A stretch of 64,000 nt of DNA from Arthrobacter oryzae (GCF_003634095.1 NZ_RBIR01000012.1:46308-110307), one strand, 5' to 3'. Shown: positions 33,758 to 43,875, numbered from the stretch's first letter. Numbers and translations: made by a program. The notes: generated from the sequence alone by a model not told the origin.

Positions 33758-35128
33758 TCAATCACCGGCGGACGACGCCGACGGCGCGGCCGGCGCGGAC
33801 ACCGCGGCGTGCCGGCGCCCCCAGGCCAGCTCACGGAGCCGGACCAGGTCCAGGGAGGGCTGGGCCGGGGGGACGCCCGGCCGGTTCCGCGGAACCAGCA
33901 CCCGCAGGGCACGGGGTTCGATGGTGCACCGCACCGGCGTGGCCATCAGCAGAGCCTCACCGTCCACGCCGACGGGGATCTCGGGCACGTCGGCGCCGAC
34001 CACCACCTCTGAGGCGGTGCGCTGGATCAAACCGTGCTTGGTCGCCCGGCGCAGCAGGCCCACGGCTTCACGGGTGCTTTCCGCGGAGATAGTGACGGCG
34101 CCGAGCACGCCGCGGTCCAGCCTGGTTCGGCGGCCCAGGCCCGCGAGATCGTTGCTGCCGTACGGACCGTTGCTGACCAGCACCGCCTGCGGGCCGTCCA
34201 CCGTCTCGCCGTCCATTTGGGCGCGCAGCCGCGCGCCCTTGTCGCCCTTGATGAGATCCGGAAGCATCTCCAGCACGGTCCCGGTCTTGTCATCCCGGTA
34301 CGCCGGACTCTGGACCACCTCTGCGTACACGCCGAACGATGAGTTGTTGACGAAGGTGCGGCCGTTGATCTTCCCGAGGTCCACGTGAAGCTCCACCCCG
34401 TCCCGGAGAGCGTCCAGGCAACCCGTCGGGTCCTCCCTGTCCAGCCCGAGATCCAGGGCAAAGTGGTTGCGGGTGCCGGCACTGATGACCAGGAACGGCA
34501 GGTTGTGTTCGGCTGCGATGCCGGCCACCAGCGCCTGGGTTCCGTCGCCGCCGGCGACGCCGAGCAGGTCGGCCCCGCGCGCCACGGCCTGCCGGGCCAA
34601 CGCATCGACGTCCACCGGTCCCGGACCCTCCAAGAGTGCCACCTCGGCGCCGAGCTCCTCCGCCTTCCGCTGAAGGTCGAATTTCACCACCTTGCCTCCG
34701 CCGGACCGTGGATTCATGACCAGGAAGGCATGCTTCCAGGTGGGTGCGGGGTACTCGGCCATGGACGAACCCTCCCGCTGCTCCCGGAGGGCGGCGCGGG
34801 CACAGGCCACCGCCACGACCACCAGCGCGATCGCGATCGTGACCTCCAACACCAGGCCCGCCTGGATGTGAAGGACCAGGATCACCAGAGGGGCGAGCAC
34901 CGCCAATCCCAGCGCACACCAGCGCAGTACACCGCGGCTGATGAGGAACCAGTAGATCCCGGCCACGGTCACCACGAGGCCGCCGGCAGCCGTCAGGAGC
35001 AGAACAATAGTTCCTGCGAGACCCGCGGCCCCAAGGAGGACGGCCGCGGCGAGGACCACCGCAACGTAAGCGCCCCTCGCCCACCACCGCCGGGTCTGTG
35101 GGACATCTTCGAAAGGGGTGACAGTCAT
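33758..35128 (-). CDS. Diacylglycerol kinase-family protein with N-terminal membrane spans (456 aa)
   Basis: Residues 15-115 hold about four spans. The soluble part is a DAGK/LCB5-type catalytic domain: FLVMNPRSGGGKVVK, LLGVAGGDGTQALVAGIA (the GGDGT nucleotide motif), ISAGTRNHFALDLGLDRED and FVNNSSFGVYAEVV. It would phosphorylate diacylglycerol or a related lipid at the membrane. The ATG has AGGAG upstream. The cupin gene follows in the opposite sense of the map (same strand, 72 bases upstream), possibly sharing a promoter region. Confidence 0.87.
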   Translation of the reverse strand: MTVTPFEDVPQTRRWWARGAYVAVVLAAAVLLGAAGLAGTIVLLLTAAGGLVVTVAGIYWFLISRGVLRWCALGLAVLAPLVILVLHIQAGLVLEVTIAIALVVVAVACARAALREQREGSSMAEYPAPTWKHAFLVMNPRSGGGKVVKFDLQRKAEELGAEVALLEGPGPVDVDALARQAVARGADLLGVAGGDGTQALVAGIAAEHNLPFLVISAGTRNHFALDLGLDREDPTGCLDALRDGVELHVDLGKINGRTFVNNSSFGVYAEVVQSPAYRDDKTGTVLEMLPDLIKGDKGARLRAQMDGETVDGPQAVLVSNGPYGSNDLAGLGRRTRLDRGVLGAVTISAESTREAVGLLRRATKHGLIQRTASEVVVGADVPEIPVGVDGEALLMATPVRCTIEPRALRVLVPRNRPGVPPAQPSLDLVRLRELAWGRRHAAVSAPAAPSASSAGD

Positions 35129-35200
35129 ATCCTGCTCCTTGCGATAGTCCGGCCTCGGGGTCGACCGCCCCGACCGGTCTGCCCGCCTGCGGCTGTGCCG

Positions 35201-35536
35201 TCAGGTCTTGATTTTCGCCACGGTCATCAAGATCGCCGAGTCCTCTTCCGCTTCCAGGCTGTGCAGCCCGTCCGGCACGATCAGCAGGTCCCCGGTCTTC
35301 CCCTGCCAAGACTCGTCTCCGGCGCGCAGGCGAACACAGCCGCGGAGCACAAACACCGTGGCCTCCCCGGGATTCTGATGCTCGCTGAGCTGCGTCCCCG
35401 CCCTGAAAGCCATCACGGTTTGCCGGAGGGTCTTCTCATGTCCGCCAAAGGCAGTGTCCGCCGCACGTCCGCTGGGTGCCGCCACCGCAGCCGCTATCTG
35501 CTGCCGGGCAAGGGCATCGAGCGATATCTTTTGCAT
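35201..35536 (-). CDS. Small cupin-domain protein (111 aa)
   Basis: A single cupin barrel: GTQLSEHQNPGEATVFVLRG gives the first motif with one His and the Glu, and GDLLIVPDGLHSLEAEED the second with one His. With two His and a Glu it could bind a metal ion. Function unknown; such small cupins are often stress or sensing proteins. It is divergent from recQ. Confidence 0.85.
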   Translation of the reverse strand: MQKISLDALARQQIAAAVAAPSGRAADTAFGGHEKTLRQTVMAFRAGTQLSEHQNPGEATVFVLRGCVRLRAGDESWQGKTGDLLIVPDGLHSLEAEEDSAILMTVAKIKT

Positions 35537-35718
35537 GGGGTCACCCTACTCAGAAACACGTTCCCTGCCGAGGGTCCTTTGCCCCGTTCAGGCTGGACCA
35601 GGCACGCCGTCAACGCCCCGCAGGTTTCCTAACGCGTCGGGCGGTCCTACCCTGAAATCACCGGCTCGCAGCAGGGCCGCCCGCCTCCCTCTGAATCTGT
35701 CCCAACGGAGCTGCCATC

Positions 35719-37566
35719 ATGACCGAAGCTGTCGCAGCCAACGCGGATGCTCCGCCGCCGGGCGCCCCTTCCCTCCGGTCTCCGGCGCCCCAGCTTTCCG
35801 TGAACGACGACGCCGGCCTCCGCCTCCTCGCGGACGTCACCTTTGGCCTGCCGCACCTCCGCGAAGGCCAGCTGGCCGGGATGCGCGCCCTCGCCGCCGG
35901 CCGCGACGTCCTCGCCGTCATGCCCACCGGTTACGGGAAGTCGGCCATCTACCAGGTCCCCGCCCTCCTGCTGCACCGCCGGCAGCAGCGGCCCACCGTC
36001 GTCGTCTCCCCGCTGATCTCCCTGCAGGAGGACCAGCTGGAGGGGCTGCGGCAGGCCGACGGGCCGGGGGGCGCCGTCGCGGTCAATTCCTCGCACAGCG
36101 CCGCCGAGCAGGAGGACGCGTGGCGGGCGGTGGAAAACGGCGAGGCGGCCTTCCTTTTCCTCGCCCCGGAACAGCTGGCCAAGACCAGCACGGTGGAACG
36201 GATCGCGGCCCTGAACATAGCCCTGTTCGTGGTGGATGAGGCGCACTGCGTCTCCTCCTGGGGCCACGATTTCCGGCCCGACTACCTCCGGCTCGGCGAG
36301 GTCCGCGAGCGCCTGGGCAACCCGACCACCGCGGCGCTGACGGCCACCGCTTCTCCCCCGGTGCGCGAGGAGATCCTGGCCCGCCTCGGCATGGCGAAGC
36401 CGCTGGTCCTGGTCCATGGCTTCGACCGGCCCAACATCCGCCTGGAGGTGCTCCGCCACCATGAGGACAAGGAGAAGCGCCGCGCGGTCGTCAGCCAGGT
36501 CACCGAGTTGGTCACCGGACGGGCCACCAGACAAGTAACCGGACCGGCCCCAGGACCGGCCTCAGATCTGATCAGTCTGGGGCGCGGGCCCGGGCTGGTG
36601 TACGCCGCCAAACGGAAGGACACCGAGAAGTACGCCGCGAAGCTGGCCCGGAACGGCCTGCGCGCCGAGGCCTATCACGCCGGCCGCACCCCTGCCGAGC
36701 GGGAGCTTGTCCACGAGAAGTTCCTCGCCGGCCGGCTGGACGTGGTGGTTGCCACCACCGCCTTCGGCATGGGGATCGACAAGCCCGACGTCCGGTTTGT
36801 GCTCCACGCGGACATCCCGGAATCCCTGGACAGCTACTACCAGCAGATCGGCCGCGCCGGACGGGACGGGCAACCCGCCGTCGCCGTTCTGCACTACCGC
36901 TCCGAGGACCTCGGCCTGCGCCGCTACTTCGCCACCCACACCCCGGACCAGACGGCGCTGCTGGCGGTCCTCACCGCGCTGCGTGAGGCGGGCGGGCCGC
37001 TGCAGCCCGAGTCGCTGACCGTCCGGACCGGTTTCCCGACCCGGCGGATCACGGGCCTGCTGAACCAGCTGCAGGAGACCGGCGCCGTCACCGCATGCCA
37101 TGACGGCGCCCGGCTCGAGGTGGCGCTCGACCCCTCGGCGGACCCCGCCCGCGTGGTGGAACACGCCGTCGGCCTCGCCGCAGCCCGCGAGCGCGTGGAC
37201 AAGTCCCGCATCGCGATGATCCGCAGCTACGCCGAGACGCACCGCTGCCGCCGCCAGTTCCTGCTGGGCTACTTCGGCGAGGACCTGCCCGAACCGTGCG
37301 GGAACTGCGACACCTGCTCGGCGGGGACCGCGCTGCTGCAAGGGCACAACGGCGGGCACGACGGCGGTGCTGCCGCCGGCGGTGCTGCGCCCCCGGCCGA
37401 TGCCGGGGCGTTCCCGCTGGAGTCCCGCGTGGAGCATGCCCTCTGGGGCCCGGGCGTGGTGATGGGGCACGACGGCGACCTCATCACCGTGTTGTTCGAT
37501 CACGAGGGCTACCGGACGCTGTCCTGCAAGGCGGTTCTGGGCCACGGGCTGCTCGTGCGTTGTTGA
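35719..37566 (+). CDS. recQ: RecQ-family ATP-dependent DNA helicase (615 aa)
   Basis: Superfamily 2 motifs in order: MPTGYGKSAIYQVPALLL (I), VVSPLISLQEDQLEGL (Ia), VDEAHCVSSWGHDFRPDY (II, DEAH), LTATASPPVREEI (III), VVATTAFGMGIDKPDVRFV (V) and YYQQIGRAGRDGQPAV (VI). The RecQ zinc site follows: CRRQFLLGYFGE...CGNCDTC. After a Gly/Ala-rich stretch the C-terminus (LWGPGVVMGHDGDLITVLF) is a short domain common in actinobacterial RecQ. It unwinds DNA in recombination and repair. No HRDC domain is seen. Confidence 0.92.
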   Translation: MTEAVAANADAPPPGAPSLRSPAPQLSVNDDAGLRLLADVTFGLPHLREGQLAGMRALAAGRDVLAVMPTGYGKSAIYQVPALLLHRRQQRPTVVVSPLISLQEDQLEGLRQADGPGGAVAVNSSHSAAEQEDAWRAVENGEAAFLFLAPEQLAKTSTVERIAALNIALFVVDEAHCVSSWGHDFRPDYLRLGEVRERLGNPTTAALTATASPPVREEILARLGMAKPLVLVHGFDRPNIRLEVLRHHEDKEKRRAVVSQVTELVTGRATRQVTGPAPGPASDLISLGRGPGLVYAAKRKDTEKYAAKLARNGLRAEAYHAGRTPAERELVHEKFLAGRLDVVVATTAFGMGIDKPDVRFVLHADIPESLDSYYQQIGRAGRDGQPAVAVLHYRSEDLGLRRYFATHTPDQTALLAVLTALREAGGPLQPESLTVRTGFPTRRITGLLNQLQETGAVTACHDGARLEVALDPSADPARVVEHAVGLAAARERVDKSRIAMIRSYAETHRCRRQFLLGYFGEDLPEPCGNCDTCSAGTALLQGHNGGHDGGAAAGGAAPPADAGAFPLESRVEHALWGPGVVMGHDGDLITVLFDHEGYRTLSCKAVLGHGLLVRC

Positions 37567-37658
37567 GCTCGTGCGCTCCCGAATTCCGCCCGGCTCGACG
37601 ACGACCTGCCCGCCCACCGGCGGGACCGAAGTTTCCGGGCCGGTTCACGGGCCAGGAC

Positions 37659-37976
37659 TCAGTACGCCACCTGGAATCCGCCGAACTCCCCGGTGGCGGC
37701 CGAGACAGACTCCTGGACCTCCTCCACCCGGCCGGGCGCCTCCGGCGAGCGCAACCAGCGGCGCAACTCCAGCACCACGGGCTGCGGCCCCTCCGCCACG
37801 ATGCCCACGGTGCCGTCGTCGTTGTTCCGGACCGTCCCGGTGAGTCCGAGTTCCTCCGCCTTCCGGACTGTCCAGTACCGGAAGCCGACGGCCTGGACCA
37901 CACCGGAGACCCTCGCGTTCAGCCGCACCAGCTCACCGGTATCCGCGGAAAACTGCGCGTGGTGCTTGTCAGCCAT
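37659..37976 (-). CDS. acyP: Acylphosphatase (105 aa)
   Basis: LNARVSGVVQAVGFRYWTVRKA carries the family loop with the catalytic Arg, and LTGTVRNNDDGTVGIVAEG the catalytic Asn. It hydrolyses acyl phosphates in the cytoplasm. The full family length is present with a slightly longer N-terminus. It is convergent with recQ. Confidence 0.9.
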   Translation of the reverse strand: MADKHHAQFSADTGELVRLNARVSGVVQAVGFRYWTVRKAEELGLTGTVRNNDDGTVGIVAEGPQPVVLELRRWLRSPEAPGRVEEVQESVSAATGEFGGFQVAY

Positions 37977-38253
37977 GCTCCCAATGTAGCGCCCGGGCGG
38001 GCCCGCGGTCCGGTGTCATTTGCCCCACCGCAGTCCCGCAGGCCCAGCCCCACGCGTTCAGTCCTGCCCGTTCAGTCCTGCCCCTTCAGTCTCACCCGCC
38101 AGACATGACGGGACCTTTGACTCTTTTGTGCGCCCGCGGCCCCGGACAGGCTTGTGACTTGCACTGAAGCAGTTTGTCGAAGACCCGGCATCAGCACAAG
38201 AAAGTGCTCGTACCCCCAACCAGCAGCAACAGCTGCCAGATAAGGACATAACG

Positions 38254-38520
38254 ATGGCTGGACAATTCGAAATCTTCACCGACGCGGAATCCAACGTCAG
38301 GTTCCGGCTCCTCGGCGCCGACGGGACCGTGTTGGCCATTTCCCGAGCATTCGACAACAAGAATCAGGCGGCGAACGGCATCATGGCCGTGCGCGAGTGC
38401 GCCGGCACCGGGCTGATCCGGGAGGCCCGCAGCAACCCGTGGACCGGGCAGCACGCCAGCAGGAACGCCTCGCCGTCGTCCGCGAGCCACCACCATCACC
38501 GGCACCTGCCCGCCGTCTAA
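38254..38520 (+). CDS. YegP/DUF1508 family protein (88 aa)
   Basis: One DUF1508 repeat: FEIFTDAESNVRFRLLGADG then AISRAFDNKNQAANGIMAV. The ATG is preceded by AAGGAC. The C-terminus adds a short tail with four His in a row. Upstream, 38058-38093 holds a 14-base direct repeat (GTTCAGTCCTGCCC). Function unknown. Confidence 0.85.
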   Translation: MAGQFEIFTDAESNVRFRLLGADGTVLAISRAFDNKNQAANGIMAVRECAGTGLIREARSNPWTGQHASRNASPSSASHHHHRHLPAV

Positions 38521-38616
38521 AGCATGGCGGTGAGCTGAGCCAGCCCGCTAGCCGACAATGTCGTCGGCTAGCGGGCGACACCACCTCGGCTACTTCGGCT
38601 GCTTCGACCGCTTCGG

Positions 38617-39543
38617 CTACTTCGCCGGTTCCGACACCGCCGCGCCGGCGGGACGAAGCGACGTGATCATCTTCTTGACATCCTGATACTCGGCCGTGGT
38701 GGCGTACAGCTTTGCCTTCTCCAGATACGGCAGCCCCGGGTCCCCCGGCGTCGTGTTCGTCGCCGGGTCATAGACCTGGCCGAACAGCGCGCCGCTGGGC
38801 GGCCAGAGGAACAGCTGGAACATCGGACACGAAGTAGGTCCGGTCACCTCCGGCATCATCGTGATCCCGTACGACGCGATGGTGGGCGGCGAAGCTTTCG
38901 CCGCAGTGAAGTCACCGCGGCCCTCAAAGACGTAACGCGGCACGGCCTGATCCGCCACACCGGGCTCGGCGAGGGCCTGCATCGGCTGCGAATCGATGAG
39001 CACGTACGGCTGCTGGTCGCCGCATTCGGAGCCCGTGACGATGTTCGTGCGCAACGCCGCCATCGGCTTGCCTGCAGCATTCAGCACGTCCACGAACTCC
39101 CCGCCCAGCGGTGCCTCCCCGGCGGGGTCTTTGATGATCCACGCGGCCGGGTAGTCGAAACTCAGCGTCCCGTCCGACGTAGTGAACGTCTTCCAGCCGG
39201 GCGACGGCGGCGCCGACGTCGGTGCGTTTCCCGGCGTCGTGGTCCCCGGAGCAGTCCCGGATCCCGTCCCCGCTCCCGGGGATGTGTCCGACGGCGTTCC
39301 TGACTGCACTTCTGACGACGGAGGTCCCTGGGTTCCCGACGGTGTGTTTGCCGACGGCCCGGTTGCGGACGCTGTCCCCGGCGTCGTTGGCCCGGAGGTG
39401 ACCGGCGGGGCCGCCGGCGACCCGCAGCCGGTCAGCAGCAGGCCCGCCAGAACCAGGACAGGGACAACCCGCGAACCGAATACGCGCCTTGCCTGTGCAG
39501 GAGCCGGGACCACTGCCAACCGTCCTCTCATCCGCGTTGCCAT
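38617..39543 (-). CDS. Lipoprotein, paralogue 2 of a tandem pair (308 aa)
   Basis: A signal peptide ends in the lipobox LLTGC. A long Thr/Ser/Pro/Gly-rich spacer follows, then a ~180-residue domain (WKTFTTSDGTLSFDYPAAW, LNAAGKPMAALRTNIVTG, CPMFQLFLWPPSGALFG, YQDVKKMITSLRP) seen in both tandem genes. It is anchored outside the membrane; no catalytic motif is known. The ATG is set at 39543, 14 bases after the stop of the upstream gene, so the two form an operon. Confidence 0.82.
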   Translation of the reverse strand: MATRMRGRLAVVPAPAQARRVFGSRVVPVLVLAGLLLTGCGSPAAPPVTSGPTTPGTASATGPSANTPSGTQGPPSSEVQSGTPSDTSPGAGTGSGTAPGTTTPGNAPTSAPPSPGWKTFTTSDGTLSFDYPAAWIIKDPAGEAPLGGEFVDVLNAAGKPMAALRTNIVTGSECGDQQPYVLIDSQPMQALAEPGVADQAVPRYVFEGRGDFTAAKASPPTIASYGITMMPEVTGPTSCPMFQLFLWPPSGALFGQVYDPATNTTPGDPGLPYLEKAKLYATTAEYQDVKKMITSLRPAGAAVSEPAK

Positions 39544-39557
39544 GAGCCGGGCCGCCC

Positions 39558-40409
39558 CTACTGCCCAACCGGACGCAGCGAGGTGATCATTTTCTTGATG
39601 TCCTGGTATTCGGCGGTCTCCAGGTAGGCCTCCGGGGTGTCGACGTGGGGCTGGTTGCCCGGGGTGGTGTCGAAGGGGTTGTAGACGCCGCCGAATGACG
39701 CTCCGCCGGGCGGCCAGGTGAAGAACTGGAAAATCGGGCAGGCGTCCCGCCCGGACGGCTTGGGCGCCGAACTGATGCCGTACGCCATGATGTTGGCCTT
39801 GGTGGGGTCCGTCTCCGCCGCATACAGCCGCAGCTCGAAGATGAAGTGCGGGATGACCCCCTGCTGCTCCAGGGCCGGAACGGGGTCGAGCTCGAGCACC
39901 GAGTACGGGATCCTCTGCCTGCATTCGGCGCCGGTGGCCACGTTGGTCCGCAGCGTGGCCAGTGACTTGCCGCCCGGGTTGAGGACCTCCAGGAACACCC
40001 CGCCGTTCGCGGCCTCCGCGCCGCGGTCCTTCACGGTCCACTCGGCGGGGTGATCGAACTGGAGCTTCCCGTCCGGGGTTTTGAGGGTCTGCCAGTTCAC
40101 CGCTCTGGGCATGGACGTGACCGGTGCCGGAGGCGACTCAGTCATCGGGGCGTCGGCCCCGCCGCTGCTTGAGGGCGTCGGGACGTCGCTTAAGCCGGTG
40201 CCGGCGGGCGTCGGGACGTCGCCTCCGCCGCTGCCGGCGGGCGCGGACGTCAGCGGGGGCACGGTGGGCACGGCCGCCGTCGCCGTATCCGGACCAGCGC
40301 CCGTACCCGTGCCTGGTCCCGTGGCGGCTGGTGCCCCGCAGGCACCCAGCAATGCAGCCACCAGGAAACCGGCCGATACTGCCGGGCCGATCGGCCGGAG
40401 TCGACGCAT
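39558..40409 (-). CDS. Lipoprotein, paralogue 1 of a tandem pair (283 aa)
   Basis: Same layout as its neighbour: lipobox LLGAC, a low-complexity spacer with near repeats of GVGTSPPPLPAG-coding DNA (40166-40230), and a domain with WQTLKTPDGKLQFDHPAEW, LNPGGKSLATLRTNVATG, CPIFQFFTWPPGGASFGG and YQDIKKMITSLRPVG. Conserved Cys pairs in both suggest a disulphide. The pair arose by duplication. Role unknown; perhaps a surface binding protein. Confidence 0.82.
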   Translation of the reverse strand: MRRLRPIGPAVSAGFLVAALLGACGAPAATGPGTGTGAGPDTATAAVPTVPPLTSAPAGSGGGDVPTPAGTGLSDVPTPSSSGGADAPMTESPPAPVTSMPRAVNWQTLKTPDGKLQFDHPAEWTVKDRGAEAANGGVFLEVLNPGGKSLATLRTNVATGAECRQRIPYSVLELDPVPALEQQGVIPHFIFELRLYAAETDPTKANIMAYGISSAPKPSGRDACPIFQFFTWPPGGASFGGVYNPFDTTPGNQPHVDTPEAYLETAEYQDIKKMITSLRPVGQ

Positions 40410-40609
40410 GTCACCCTCCCCATGGGTCGCAAGTGGTTCGACCAGTCTGTTGGGTTCGGGCGCAGAAACCAGAGCCGAAAGTCCCAGGCTTGGGGACCCG
40501 CCCGTATCCGATTCCGCTGGCTCTCCACTGCCTGGAGCGGCGTGACAAGACCCACGTTGACTTTCAGCCGATTTCAGGTGGCACGCGGAAGCTTGCTAGA
40601 GCTTAACTA

Positions 40610-41872
40610 ATGCAAGAATTCCTGACCCAAGCAATGCCGTTCCTGGCCATGGCCCTCGCCGTGGCTGCCGGGCTCGTGGTGTCCTGGCTGGTCCGCAAGA
40701 TTGTGCTCCGGCTCAACCGCAGCAAGCCCGAACTCCGCGAGACCTCCCGCGTGGCCCGGCTTCCGTTGCGCTTGTCCTTGTGCCTGGTCGCCGTCCGGAT
40801 CGCGCTGGCCACGTCCACCGGAAACTTCGAATGGCGCCACGGCCTGGACCACCTGCTGCTGATCGCGCTCATCGCTTCCCTGGGCTGGCTGGCCATCGCC
40901 ATGCTGCTCATCGTCGAGTCGATGGTGCTGACCCGGTACCGGGTGGATGTCGCGGACAACCGACGTGCCCGGCGGCTGCGCACCCAGGTGATCCTGGCCC
41001 GGCGGATCGGCGTCGCCCTGATCGTGGTGGTGGCCCTGGGCAGCATGATGCTGACATTCCCCGCCGTCCGGGCCCTCGGCGCCGGGCTGCTGGCCTCCGC
41101 CGGCGTCATCTCGATCGTCGCCGGCCTCGCCGCACAGACCTCACTCGTCAACGTCTTCGCCGGCATCCAGCTTGCCTTCACGGACGCGATCCGGGTGGAC
41201 GACGTGGTGGTGGTCCAGAAGGAGTGGGGCCGGATCGAGGAGATCACCCTGACCTACGTGGTGGTCCACATCTGGGACGACCGCCGGCTGATCCTGCCAT
41301 CGACGTACTTCACCACCACCCCGTTTGAGAACTGGACCCGGCGGCAGTCCGAGGTGATGGGCACCGTGGAGTTCGACCTCGACTGGCGGGCACCGGTCGA
41401 CGAGATGCGCACCGAGCTGAAGAAGGTCCTGGCCGAGACCCCGCTGTGGGACAAGCGCGTGGGGATTCTGCAGATCACGGACGCCACCGCAGGCTTTGTC
41501 CGGGTGCGCATCCTGGTCAGCGCCGCGGACAGCGCCTCCCTCTTCGACCTCCGCTGCCTGATCCGCGAGGAACTCGTGCTGTTCCTGCAGCGGAACCACC
41601 CGACGTCGCTCCCCCATGTGCGCCTCGAGTCGGTGCCTGCGGCGGCGTTCGCCTCCTCTGCCGCGTCCGACGCCGGGACTGGCCTTCAGGGATCGGGGAC
41701 CCGCCGGCCGGGCAAGATTTCCGTTGCCGACGAGCACCCGCATCACCCGGATCCCCACGACTCCCAGCTGTTCACCGGCTCCATCGAGGCGATCCAGCGT
41801 TCCAAGGCCTTCTCTGGCCCCGGCGAGGATGTCTTCGAGGACCGCGATAACGCCATCGCCTCGCAGAACTAG
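40610..41872 (+). CDS. MscS-family mechanosensitive channel (420 aa)
   Basis: Four spans in the first 185 residues, the last one being the Gly/Ala-rich pore helix ALGAGLLASAGVISIVAGLAA, followed by the MscS beta domain (LVNVFAGIQLAFTDAIRVDD, GRIEEITLTYVVVHIWDDRRLILPS, PFENWTRR) and a C-terminal alpha/beta part. It would open under membrane tension during osmotic downshock. The last ~70 residues are a Ser/Ala/His-rich tail with no known role. Confidence 0.9.
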   Translation: MQEFLTQAMPFLAMALAVAAGLVVSWLVRKIVLRLNRSKPELRETSRVARLPLRLSLCLVAVRIALATSTGNFEWRHGLDHLLLIALIASLGWLAIAMLLIVESMVLTRYRVDVADNRRARRLRTQVILARRIGVALIVVVALGSMMLTFPAVRALGAGLLASAGVISIVAGLAAQTSLVNVFAGIQLAFTDAIRVDDVVVVQKEWGRIEEITLTYVVVHIWDDRRLILPSTYFTTTPFENWTRRQSEVMGTVEFDLDWRAPVDEMRTELKKVLAETPLWDKRVGILQITDATAGFVRVRILVSAADSASLFDLRCLIREELVLFLQRNHPTSLPHVRLESVPAAAFASSAASDAGTGLQGSGTRRPGKISVADEHPHHPDPHDSQLFTGSIEAIQRSKAFSGPGEDVFEDRDNAIASQN

Positions 41873-42038
41873 CTCCGCCGGACTGTTCGAGCCGGACGTG
41901 CCCGGCTTACCCGGACCTACCGGGCCGGCCGCGGACCGGGCAGGTCTTCCCAGCCTCCACTAACTGGTCAATAATCAGACGTTGGCGGGACAGCATCAGC
42001 GTTGCCCCCGTAGTCTGCCGCAGCAGCTGAGGAGTCCA

Positions 42039-43814
42039 ATGACGGTCGAACAGTCCCCCACGGAAACCCTGCAGGCGCCTGCCCGCGACTGGTTCCAGCG
42101 CGCCGTCGTCTATCAGATCTATCCGCGCAGTTTCGCCGACTCCAACGGCGACGGCGTCGGAGACCTCCGCGGCATCATCAGCAAGCTGGACTACCTCCAC
42201 AAGCTGGGGGTCGACGTCGTCTGGCTGTCCCCGATCTACACCTCGCCGCAGGACGACAACGGCTACGACATCAGCGACTACCGCGACGTCGATCCGCTCT
42301 TCGGCACGCTCGAGGAACTCCGGGAACTCACCGACGGGCTGCACGCGCGCGGCATGAAGCTGGTGATGGACCTGGTGGTCAACCACACCTCGGACGAGCA
42401 CCCCTGGTTCATCGAGTCCCGGTCTTCCAAGGACAACCCGAAGCGCGACTGGTACTGGTGGCGGCAACCGCGTGAGCCCGATGCCGGCGCCTCCCCGCGG
42501 CGCGGCGCGGAGCCGAACAACTGGGGCTCGGCCTTCTCCGGCCCCGCGTGGGAGTTCGACCAGGCCACCGGGGAGTACTACCTCCACATCTTCTCCAAGA
42601 AGCAGCCGGACCTGAACTGGGAAAACCCCGAGGTCCGGGCGGCGGTCTACGAGATGATGAACTGGTGGCTGGACCGCGGCGTGGACGGCTTCCGGATGGA
42701 CGTCATCAACTTCATCTCCAAGGACACCTCCCTCCCGGACGGCCCGATCGCCGACGGCAAGCTCTTCGGCGACGGCACCCCGTTCTACATCGACGGGCCC
42801 CGCATGCACGAGTTCCTCCAGGAAATGCACCGGGAAGTCTTCGCCGGCCGCACCGGCGAGCTGCTCACCGTCGGCGAAATGCCCGGCGTGACCGTCGAGG
42901 ACGCCGTCCTCTTCACCGACCCCGCCCGGGCCGAGGTGGACATGGTCTTCCAGTTCGAGCACGTGGCCCTGGACCAGGAAAACGGCGACAAATGGCGCCC
43001 CAAGAAACTCCAGCTCACCGAGCTGAAGGAGACCCTGGGCCGCTGGCAGGAAGGCCTCGCCGAGACCGGCTGGAACAGCCTCTACTGGGGCAACCACGAC
43101 CAGGCCCGCGCCGTGTCCCGCTTCGGCGACGACAGCCCGCAGTACCGCGAGCTCTCCGCCAAGATGCTCGCCGGGATCCTGCACCTGCACCGCGGCACCC
43201 CCTACGTCTACCAGGGCGAGGAACTGGGCATGACCAACATGAGCTTCGGGGCGATCAGCGACTACCGCGACATCGAGGTCCTCAACCACCACCGCGAGGC
43301 CACCGCCCACCTCGGCCACACCGACGCCGAGGTCCTCGCCGCCCTCGCACCGCTGAACCGGGACAACGCCCGCACCCCGGTCCAGTGGGACGCCTCCCGG
43401 CACGCCGGCTTCACCACCGGCGCACCCTGGATCGCCGTCAACCCCAACGCCAACCACATCAACGCCGCCGCCCAGGTGGACGATCCGGACTCGGTCTACA
43501 GCTTTTACCGCCAGGTCATCGCGCTGCGGCACGCGGAGCCGGTGGTCTCGCACGGGGACTTCACCATGCTCCTGCCCGATGACCCCCACGTCTACGCCTT
43601 CACCCGGGCCCTGGCCGGCACCACGCTGCTGGTGCTCGGCAACTTTTCGGGCACCCAGCAGGACGTGACGCTCGACGGCGACGCACTGGTTGACTGGGGC
43701 AGCGCGGAACTGGTCCTGGGAAACTACCCCGCCGATTCCGGGGCGCCCCGACTGCACCTCCGCCCTTGGGAGCTGAAGGTCCTGCGCGGCGGAGTGGCGC
43801 GGCCGGACCGGTAG
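42039..43814 (+). CDS. GH13 alpha-glucosidase / oligo-1,6-glucosidase (591 aa)
   Basis: A cytoplasmic GH13 exo-glucosidase: WFQRAVVYQIYPRSFADSNG, then DLVVNHTSDEHPWF (I), GVDGFRMDVINFIS with the nucleophile (II), LLTVGEMPGV with the acid/base Glu (III) and LYWGNHDQAR (IV). The RDWYWWR segment is typical of MalL-type enzymes. The ATG follows GAGGAG. It degrades short alpha-linked gluco-oligosaccharides. It differs clearly from the GH13 gene at 3277 and is not part of an uptake operon here. Confidence 0.92.
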   Translation: MTVEQSPTETLQAPARDWFQRAVVYQIYPRSFADSNGDGVGDLRGIISKLDYLHKLGVDVVWLSPIYTSPQDDNGYDISDYRDVDPLFGTLEELRELTDGLHARGMKLVMDLVVNHTSDEHPWFIESRSSKDNPKRDWYWWRQPREPDAGASPRRGAEPNNWGSAFSGPAWEFDQATGEYYLHIFSKKQPDLNWENPEVRAAVYEMMNWWLDRGVDGFRMDVINFISKDTSLPDGPIADGKLFGDGTPFYIDGPRMHEFLQEMHREVFAGRTGELLTVGEMPGVTVEDAVLFTDPARAEVDMVFQFEHVALDQENGDKWRPKKLQLTELKETLGRWQEGLAETGWNSLYWGNHDQARAVSRFGDDSPQYRELSAKMLAGILHLHRGTPYVYQGEELGMTNMSFGAISDYRDIEVLNHHREATAHLGHTDAEVLAALAPLNRDNARTPVQWDASRHAGFTTGAPWIAVNPNANHINAAAQVDDPDSVYSFYRQVIALRHAEPVVSHGDFTMLLPDDPHVYAFTRALAGTTLLVLGNFSGTQQDVTLDGDALVDWGSAELVLGNYPADSGAPRLHLRPWELKVLRGGVARPDR

Positions 43815-43827
43815 ACCGCGCAGGATC

Positions 43828-43875
43828 CCCACGGCGCACGAACCACACGGCCCACGAACCACACGGCGCACGATC
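43828..43875. repeat. 16-bp tandem repeat, three copies
   Basis: CACACGGCSCACGAAC-type units stand head to tail at 43828-43843, 43844-43859 and 43860-43875 (units 1 and 3 vary by one or two bases). They lie between the glucosidase stop and the proline-rich gene. Confidence 0.8.
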